64,000 nucleotides of DNA from Hygrophila difformis (taxonomy: Eukaryota; Streptophyta; Magnoliopsida; Lamiales; Acanthaceae), in NCBI GenBank assembly GCA_030278955.1, contig JAOANR010000002.1:12079982-12143981 (forward strand). Direction: 5' to 3'. The notes beneath the pieces are model-generated. The model was not told the origin of the DNA. It searched no databases and worked only from the letters and a program-made list of their open reading frames with translations. A program made the position numbers and the translations under genes. Shown one piece after another: positions 55,851 through 64,000 of the stretch. Numbering within the stretch: the stretch's first letter is position 1; every line of letters starts with the position of its first letter.

Positions 55851-58800
55851 TGACAATTTCCCACACGAGTATTTTTAAGAAAATAGAATCCCGGTTTAGT
55901 TTTATTTTTAATGAAACCAATTTATGAGGATGGAGTTGGGATTAGAGATATATTTATAGGTTGTCACGGTTTTATTACTCGTGTTAAGAAACTGTGGCCC
56001 AAAAGCGCGCGATGTCAAAAATTGCAGTAATTTATAGTAAGACCGGATCGTTCACTGGAGGATGTGCGATAGAAGCAGGTCTCCCACGCCGTTGTATAAG
56101 ATTTTCCACTCGTATTACTCAAATCAGTTTAGAGGTTTGAACTATCAACTACAGGTCATAATTTAACTAAGCTATGAAAGCAGATAAAATTACTCTATAA
56201 AGCGTATTAAACCTTTTCTAGAAAGCAAATAAATTTATTCTAAGAAAGCAATTAAATTTAATCTAAAAAAAGCAATTAAAATTATCCTAAGAAAGTGGTA
56301 AAAATTATTCTTCGAAAGCATTAAAAATTATACTAAGCTATATATCATAAATCTAGAAAGAAGATTTAAATTGTGACAGAAGGAACATGGAGAAAAGAAT
56401 AAAGATTTGACAAGATTCAGATGAAACACAAGTAAACTTCCATTTTGTTACACAGATCTTTGTTTGGGATAATCCTTTCAGTTTGCTAATTCTCATGCTT
56501 TCTGTACTATGTTCCCTTTAACAGACATGAACTCACAGTAAGAATTTACATGCTCTTAAGAAAACAAAATCTAAGATACCACAAACTCGTAACTCCCCTT
56601 TCAATGGTATGTTACTTATCAGTGGTGGACAAGCAACACCTGACAAATCATTAATTGAAATGCCAAGTACTCCCATCATTCCCCCGGTCACACCAAAGAT
56701 TCTAATCAAGCCCTGAACCATCCCATAACTCTCAAACCTAGTAGCAGATAGAACTACTCTCGACACATCCGAGTGACATCTATATAAAGCATATAAAAGA
56801 AAGCGGTAAAGAAAGCAATAAAGAAAGCAATAAAGAAAGCATTTTAAATTCTATCACTCGGAAGTTTCAAAAGCATAGCACACTGGTACTATAAGAGAGC
56901 CCCCAGTCATAATGACCAGAAGTGGATCAAGAATTCCCGAACATCAATAAATCGCTCACAGTGTTTACCTACTTTCAGGCAGTTATGAAATACAAACTAA
57001 TGAAACAAACTAATAAATTAGTTTGTTCCTGGTGCACTCACTCAAGACTCAAAAATAGGCTTTGGCAGAAGAGGATAGCAGTTGAAAGAATACTCAAACC
57101 TATCTTATAAAATAACCAAGGCTCATATGTTGTTCCTCTTGTATTATCTACCACATCTCATCTGAATCCAAGTGGACCCTGATTCAATGTAATATTTAAT
57201 ATAAGATTTCCAACACACAACAATTTCGGAAAATAACAAATATTTGAAAATCATTTCCTAAACAGGTACTAGACTCTCAATTACAACACAGACCCTTTCA
57301 GTCTAAGAGAGACCTAATCGCTGATTCTGCTCCTAATTTCCCAAAATCAACCCCCAGTCGGATATGAGTTAGTCATTACTGCGGAGTTTATCCCTTACTT
57401 AGATTCAGATTTTATAAATGAATTTTTGTTGAAAATTTATTATGAAGCATCTGATTTAAATCAAGACTTCTATGTCCAAGGGAAGGATCCCAAAATAATT
57501 TGACCACAATATCGACATTATAAGGAAGTGTAAAATTAATTAATCCAAAATATAAGGTGGGTTTAGATAGAATGTGATACACAAAGATGAATAGCCGGGG
57601 CTATGAGGAATGTTATTTGGCTAAAAAGATGGCGAAATGATTAGGGGTAATTGGATTGCAGTTATCTGTGGTCCAATATCCTAACCATTCAGGTGGGATG
57701 ATTTTAGATGGTAGAAAACTCTATAATGGCAGTGTCGCTACCAGTCGAGCCTATATTATCTGTGAAATCGGATAAAAACCTACATGTTTCTTTTCTGCAA
57801 TGATTATCAGATAATTTTGACAGAAATCAACTGATTTTCACTACATATTGGAATTCAAGGTTTGAAATTAAAATAACGAAAAGAAAACTATATCCAGATA
57901 GGGGCTGGCTGAGTAGCTATTTAATTTCCCGGGAAGGGACTATTTGTGAAAGCTTCCATCCGCCACTATCTAGGCCATGCAAAATAACGAGTAATAATTA
58001 ATATACAAACCACGAGCTATTTAATTTCCCGATGAATGGACCATTCGCCAACATTAGTTTGTGATACTTCTTATCACTCGTTTCACACGAACGAAAAGAC
58101 CAAAATAAATAAAAGGAAAAAATATTTTTGGATTTTAAAAATAAAAGTGCCCTTGTATGAGAGACATTTGTTTCTTATATAAGGTTTTAGAATTAGATCC
58201 ATAATTACTCGATGATGATCTAAACAATCTTTCATCCCATAATTAAATACAATCCTGATCATATACTTAGGCCATATGAGTCTAATTTATAGAAAATTCT
58301 TTTAATGGGAATTGAACAAAATTCCTTTAATCAGAGTAATTATTGACCTTAATTATTGCTAATTATGATATTTAATTAATGACTTAAGGGTTCAATTAAT
58401 TACAAGCGAGAAATGGAGAAACATAAAATTTGGCATGAGGGGGGCCCAAACACGTCGCAAGACAGATATTACGTCGTGAACTTAGGTTCACGATGTGAGG
58501 CTTGCGATGTGACAGATGGGTGATGAAGGAATTTGAATTTTTGGAATTTATAGGTTTGTACGTCGCAAGACTAGACTCAAGTCGCAAACCTGGATTTAGC
58601 AACGTGGGTCTTGCGACGTGAGGTTCAGAACTTAGAAAATTTTGCAAGTAGGGGACCCCGTCGCAAGGCCATAAATTACGTGACTCTTGCGCCTAGGCTT
58701 GCGCGTGACTCTTGCGACAAGTATTTGGGGAGTTAGAAAATTCTATTGCATGAAAAAGTGAGAAGGCCCATCGCAAGATAATAAATTACGTCGCAAGCCT

Positions 58801-60332
58801 AGGCTTGCAACGTGAGGCTTGCGACGGGTGGATTTTAAATATTTTACTAAGGCATGGATCTCACGTTGCTAGATATAAAAGTTACATCGTGAACCGTAGG
58901 TTCACGACGTGATGTCTTGCGATGTGAGTGTTTCTAAAATTTCACAAGTATATGGGTCCACGTCGAAGACTGAGAAAATTACGTTGGGTTCACGACGTGA
59001 TGTGTTGCGACGTGGGTTTTTAATGGAAACAAGTATTCTTTGAAACCCACGTCGCAAGACTACCCTCACGTCGCAAGACTTGGTCTCGCGACGTGAGCAT
59101 TCCAGAATCTTCTTTCTGGAACAGTGTCATGCAAATCATGTGATTTTTAACCCTATTTCAGATTTAAAAGACCTAATCTATAAATGAAAAGCATACACAG
59201 ACTGAAATTGGAAGAACAAGCATGCTGGAATTTCAATCCACCTAAGAACAGAAATTAGCAAAGCAATAATCCTAATCTAGGGTTTCCATCACACGACATG
59301 CAAGAGGACAAGATCCAGAATATCAAAAAAAGATCAAAAATAAGAAAATGTGACCAAATGGCCACAATGAACAAAAACAAAAAGGAAGCAAGTAAATCCA
59401 TGGACTATAATGTCCATTTCATGTTCTTGGGACACTGATTAACTTTTCATTTTTATAAATGGGTTTGATAATACCCATCATTTGGATATTTTAAACCCTT
59501 AATAAGAGTCATATCAAAACTGAAAATGAAAGAAAGTGGCTAATCTATACTAATGAAAGCAAGAAACTGGCTAATCTACTCTAATCTATATTGCAATATT
59601 TAAATAATACAAGAAAAATAAAACTAAACTACACTAACTACCTAGCTCAAATTTCTTCTGTTGCCTTTAGGTGTAAAATTTCTAACCCTAGGCCCATTGG
59701 CCTTTCAGCTCTGAATTTGAGGCCCACATATGTTGCAAGACTCACACACGTCGCAAGACTCACCTTGCATGTCGCAAGACTCACCTTGCACGTCACAAGC
59801 CTTCACGCCCGTCGTGAGACTCCAATGCACGTCGCAAGACCCTGCTTTGCGACAGGGGTCTTCAGTCTTCATTCTCCTCTCTTGGTCTTCACGTCGTGAG
59901 GCTCTTCCTACGTCGCAAGACCAACCCACGTCGCAAGACACAGGTTTGCGACGTGGTCTTCAACACTTGGTTTCCTTCATCAAATGGGTCATCACGTCGC
60001 AAGACATAGCTTTGCGACGTGATTGCTGGCTTGCGGCGGGTTGGGCTTAATTGGGCCAAATCTGCAGTTTTTGTGGGCTTTTATTCTTTTCCCATCTTTT
60101 TCATTCCTTTTTATTGTCTTTTCTTTTCCTCATGTTTTTGGATTTTTCTAACACATTGTAATAAAATTACATATTTTTGTGTTTTTCAATACCAGCTTAT
60201 TATTTTTACAAACATGCATATATCATTCCAATTCATCTGCTTTCTTATTTAAATAAGACCGGAATGCGATCAAAACGTCCGTATCAGACACAGATATGCA
60301 TTGAAAATAGTGGACAGTTTTGGCCATTATCA
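55851..60332 (-). mobile_element. Right LTR of the Athila-type insertion, inverted
   Basis: 4482 bp, homologous over its length to the reverse complement of 47830-52245 with scattered substitutions and indels. Plus-strand edges read TGACAATTTCCC and GGCCATTATCA. It has one copy of the 68-bp unit and lacks the 42-bp TATA segment. CGTCGCAAG clusters lie at 58440-59110 and 59730-60040. Confidence 0.9.
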
Positions 60333-60337
60333 CTAGG

Positions 60338-60514
60338 CATGAAGAGGCCATGATGTGTAATGGCTTGTCATTCAGCCAAAATCGATGTATAAATATTTGT
60401 AAATATGTTGAATAAAATGGGTACTCATATTTACAATTATTTAGTAGAGTCGGGTTCTCTGCCAACTAATGGCTCGAGTAGCGACTTACCGAAGAATAAC
60501 AACAAGTTGAGGCC
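60338..60514 (+). pseudogene. Continuation of the Tat-like pol region
   Basis: After one CTAGG copy the plus strand reads a degenerate pol-like frame: EEAMMCNGLSFSQNR, then LFSRVGFSAN and RLTEE, with several stops. It continues the element left of 47830 (frame offset by one) and ends where the minus-strand LTR inserts. The flank TTACC at 60515-60519 would be that element's target duplication. Confidence 0.5.
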
Positions 60515-60519
60515 TTACC

Positions 60520-63500
60520 TGTAACACACCGGTTTTTGGTCACCCGGGTTGGTCACCGCCACACCTCCCTAGCAAGACACGGTTTCTCCGAACTTGCTAA
60601 AGAGATGCAAGGCTATGGTTTTTCAGAATTTAAAACATTCAAACAGCCCACTCATATATAATTAAAAATAATACATCAAAGTTGCTGCGGAAAATAATAT
60701 TTACATATTTAATGCAGCGGAATTTAAATATAGGGCCAACATGGCCTAATCACGGGTTAAACAGGCCCGTTCATGCAATTCATATATAAGACTAGAATAA
60801 TAAAAGAAAATAATATTTTCCCGAATATCCCATGCATGCATATGATGATGCATATTCTTCATACTCTGTAGAAAAAGAAAGAAATGGTTTTGGTCAGCAC
60901 TACGTGCTGAGTAAGTTAACACATACGTGATTATGGGGTTTCAAAGCCATTAGTTAAATTTTAAGAAAACATGTACACAATACCCCATAATTTCATTTAT
61001 TTATCTAACAACAATTTAAATTGCATAATTAAATAGACAGGGATTCCATAATATCACAATATTGCTTGCAAGGTAAATAATTGCATAACATAACTTAAAA
61101 GCATAATTTAAATAAGCGAAGGAAAGTATAAGTCTTTTAAATTTTCCCGTTAATCCCTAGCCGAGTATCAAGATTTTATTTGTAGTCAAGTTTCTCTCGC
61201 CGTTTTGGCACAGTTTCTCATGTTCAACACCATCGTCCAATCAGGCACGATGTGCAAAGCTAGGAGGGCACCCTGCAGAGCACTCACCCCTACGTAGATT
61301 ACTCCCGTCCGTTTAGGCACGAAGCAAAAAGCTAGAGGGGCACCCGATGGAGCACTCACCCCCTACATAAGTCACTCTCGTCCGTTTAGGCACGAAGCAA
61401 AAAGCTAGAGGGGCACCCGATGGAGCACTCACCCTCTACGTAGAAAGCTCAAACTAGTCATAACGGGATTTCGAAAATGTTTGTTTATGTATTTCATTTC
61501 AAAGGAGTTTCCACTCATTTAAACCTTAAAGGCCAATTTCTCAAATTTAGTAAGTTTCTCAAACTATACTATATCAGGACGCTACTCGCTCCAATATCAT
61601 TTAAAATCCTTTTTCAACAAGATTTTCAAGATTTGACTCGGTCAACCCCAGTTTACTTTAAAATTCATTAAAAATCGAGTTTAAGTCCAAAAATTCTGAA
61701 ATTTGACCGGTGACTCCAAAACACAGAGATGAACAAGTTTTATGTTTTAAGTTTTTCAATCTGAGATACGGAAGTAGGTGAAAAACGTCAATCTTTAACA
61801 GGATGATAATCTGTCCGAAAATTCTGACACCAGTTTCAAGATTTCAAGATCTACCATAGCAAACTAATTCCAAATTTGATGAAATTTTACAAGAGATACC
61901 TAAGACGATTATCTACAACTTTCATTTAGAACTCAAAGCCCAATTCTCATCGGATCAGAGGTTAATCTTTAGATCAAGTTCAAAACTAAATTCTGTCAAG
62001 GTTCTTGATTTCGGTACGAACGCAGATCGGATCGGCTCAGGTTCGGAAGTTCAAATCTCAACGAAAAATTCTAAACATTTACAGGGATGTTCTAAATTTA
62101 TAGATCTACAATTCTTATGTTCAACGCCAATCCTAGATCGGTCTAGATCTAAGGTAAAAATCAACCTCAAGTTCGGATAAAGAATCTATCACCGTTTCAA
62201 GATCAAAATCGAAGGCAGGTCTGTTCACGATCGGTTTCGGATAACAAAACACGATGAAAAATTATGAAATTTTTACAGTAGATAGATCTATGTCTTAGGA
62301 ACGTTTTTCATGTTTTAAGTTTTCTCGTTTGAAAACTTTTAAAGGTTCGGAAAAATTGGACAAAATCGCTGCGCCGGTAGAAATCACATGTTGACAGATT
62401 TACGAAAGTTTTGATTAAGCTTTTAGGTTTACATGTTTTAATTACTCCCAAAACCATGTAAGTGTCAACTTACAGATTTTTAGTCGTCCGGGAACGTCGA
62501 TTTCGGAGGCGTGGCTTCCAGTCCACCGTTTATCCTCTCCGTTCGTCGGGTTCTTCGTTCTCGATCCGGATCGGGGTTTAGAATAGAAAAAGATCGAATT
62601 AGGATTCGTTTTTGAATCAAGGATGGAAAAGAATGGACAGGAATAGATCGGATCTTACCCCGACGATCAAAGGCTCCCAATTTTCGTCCAAGTCAGTCCC
62701 CTTGTTCGGTTTTGTGCCTCCGACGACTTCCGGATCTAGGGTTTTGTGTATAGAGAGTATCGTAGGGTTTTGAAAAATGTTCGGGGCTTCCAAGAGGTGT
62801 TATTTATAGATAGACATGACCTAGGGACGTCCAAGGTCGGCCTTGGTGAGTCTTGAGCCGCAAGGTGTTCAACCGAAGTCGGAAAATCCGGATTCGGGCC
62901 AGCGAATCTTGCAACGGGCTAGTCTGCTTGCTGGCGCGCACTTGGCGCGGTAATCCCCATAGGGGCGCGCGGCCACCGCGCGGCCTTGGTCCGGGCTGCG
63001 GTCTGGACCGGGTCGTGCGATCCGTCGGGCATTTCCTCCTCTCTTTCGGACTTCTATCCCTCTATGTTCTCGGATTCGGATTTTCGGGGTATTTTCGGGC
63101 TCTGATTTCCTATCTTAATTTTATTCGGATCTAAATTTACATTTGGACTCGAGTTATTGAGTCCATCAGTGTTGGGTTTCCGTGTAACCATTTATTTGAT
63201 TAAATTGTCTTCGGCTTCCCGGGTTCTCGGAATTTTGATTCCTTTTTAATTTAAATTCCATTTCTCATCTTTTATGATTCTTTATCCATTTATCATGTTT
63301 ATTATATTTGTTTATTTATTTGTTTATTTTATGTTGCAAAATTCTCGGGTATTACAGTCTACCCTCCTTAAGAATCAACTTCGTCCTCGAAGTTGTGTTT
63401 CGGCTTTTCTCGTGTTAGGAACTAATCCTTTTGTTTATTTTATTATTTTGTGACTGAACTTAGAATTAAAATTTCTAAGCTGCCTACGTACCCTGTGAAG

Positions 63501-63617
63501 GGATCAAGCCATGACGTAGTTCAAAACAATTTGAATTTGTCTGCTTATTTATTTGGAATACATATTGTTGATTCAAACTCAAAAATAAATGCATCTACTT
63601 TATTACGGGGTATCACA
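60520..63617 (-). mobile_element. 3' LTR of a minus-strand gag-only Del/Tekay-like element
   Basis: 3098 bp, starting TGTAACACACCGG and ending GGGGTATCACA on the plus strand, extended form. The inner LTR-start junction ends at 63356, followed by a fossil polypurine tract (63357-63371, CTACCCTCCTTAA on the plus strand). A GC-rich island lies at 62930-63030. Confidence 0.88.
61200..61440 (-). repeat. ~73-bp tandem repeat in LTR
   Basis: Three units containing CGTCC(A/G).T..AGGCACGA, AAAGCTAG(A)GGGGCACCC and GGAGCACTCACCC. The last two are nearly identical and the first is diverged. This is the copy-specific minisatellite at the LTR position that holds different repeats in the other family members. 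Confidence 0.85.
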
Positions 63618-63633
63618 TCCTCTCCCCCTTAGG
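63618..63633 (-). promoter_or_regulatory. Polypurine tract
   Basis: On the minus strand CCTAAGGGGGAGAGGA, directly before the LTR start, matching the tract at 1664-1679. Confidence 0.8.
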
Positions 63634-63671
63634 ACTTCAGTTATGTCCCCATAACTGCCGATACGTTATTC

Positions 63672-64000
63672 TCAAGGGGCTTCGGGTTTTGGGTCTTTAT
63701 TCTGAGGGTATCGGTGCCCTTGGTTGTTGCCATTTCGACCGTCTAGGTTTCGTGGCTGGTCAGGTCCAGCGGCCAGGTCCTCTCTCTTGGTGATATTCTT
63801 AATATGGGTTCGGCACTCTTTCATCCGATGTCCACGTCGACCACACCGGAAGCATGTGTCGGGTTGAGGGCATCCTCTCACCAAATGAGGTTGGTTACAC
63901 TTTGGGCATCGGGGTACGTAGCTTTCACGGTTGAAAATCCTTCTATTGTTGCCTTCATCATCGCCTTAGGCTAGCTCATTTGGTCCTTCACGATAATTAT
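63672..64000 (-). pseudogene. gag C-terminus of the gag-only element (partial)
   Basis: Runs off the right end of the window. The open part is 63672-63965; an in-frame TAA lies at 63966-63968. It contains the imperfect Cys/His cluster (CPKCNQPHLVRGC) and the CCHC knuckle CFRCGRRGHRMKEC, homologous to the gag at 274-1282. The gag stop is only 55 bases from the LTR edge, so no protease, RT or integrase can lie between: a gag-only design. A basic, Asn- and Gly-rich tail follows the knuckle. Confidence 0.85.

Larger units (their letters stand above)
47830..60332. mobile_element. Athila-type insertion with inverted LTRs, outer TSD CTAGG
   Basis: 12503-bp insertion into the Tat-like element. Left: plus-strand LTR 47830-52245. 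Right: minus-strand LTR 55851-60332. Middle: primer site, integrase and non-coding DNA. Both outer ends are the same LTR terminus (TGATAATGG, the U3 side), and CTAGG flanks both at 47825-47829 and 60333-60337. Tat coding sequence resumes directly after 60337, so the whole block behaves as one insertion. The inner end of the right LTR (55851) does not adjoin a primer-binding site. Confidence 0.85.

Noticed and set aside
48110..60040. CRISPR-like array
   Set aside because: The short motif copies vary in spacing and orientation within plant LTRs; no regular repeat-spacer pattern or cas gene exists.
55851..60332. Independent solo LTR inserted next to an ordinary Athila-type element
   Set aside because: Its left flank (AATTT) and right flank (CTAGG) do not match, whereas CTAGG matches the far left flank of the opposite LTR.

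Overview
This window is nuclear DNA of a flowering plant, most likely a eudicot. It is AT-rich and dominated by nested LTR retrotransposons, with one intact host gene: an intronless class-I carboxylesterase (36267-37196, minus). Plant markers are a decayed type-B response-regulator fragment, Ty3/gypsy elements of Del/Tekay, CRM, Tat and Athila type, tRNA-derived SINEs, a CACTA element and a LINE remnant. Genus and species cannot be read from the sequence.

Layout. 1-4726: end of one long LTR, then a gag-only Del/Tekay-like element with a ~3 kb 3' LTR. 4727-9469: AT-rich DNA with a Helitron-like terminus and exon-like patches. 9470-12632: minus-strand solo LTR of the same family with target duplication ATACC. 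12715-15750: a related plus-strand LTR carrying a 108-bp tandem array full of tRNA B-box sequences. 15751-17998: GC-rich unknown sequence, a copia LTR stub, an ARR-B pseudogene fragment and relic repeats. 17999-26742: complete but heavily mutated CRM-like Ty3 element (LTRs, PBS, gag, PR, RT, RH, IN, PPT; TSD GATTT). 26748-30239: LTR relic and a small gene-like locus broken by an inverted 266-bp templated insertion. 29760-35860: DNA rich in a GGTAAA/TTTACC motif, split by a 3.3 kb solo LTR (TSD GGTAA). 36267-37196: carboxylesterase. 37788-42475: CACTA element, SINE, Helitron-like end, LINE end and a minisatellite. 44308-60519: decayed Tat-like element, itself split by a 12.5 kb Athila-type insertion whose two LTRs are inverted but whose outer ends share one target duplication (CTAGG). 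60520-64000: minus-strand gag-only element of the Del/Tekay-like family.

No retroelement here has an intact polyprotein. Long-LTR family members share structure: gag-only internal regions, a fossil polypurine tract inside an extended LTR, and a copy-specific minisatellite at the same LTR position. The most unusual objects are the inverted-LTR Athila insertion, the templated inverted insertion at 28 kb, the B-box array, and a CACGTCG(T/C)AAG motif amplified independently in two unrelated retroelement families.
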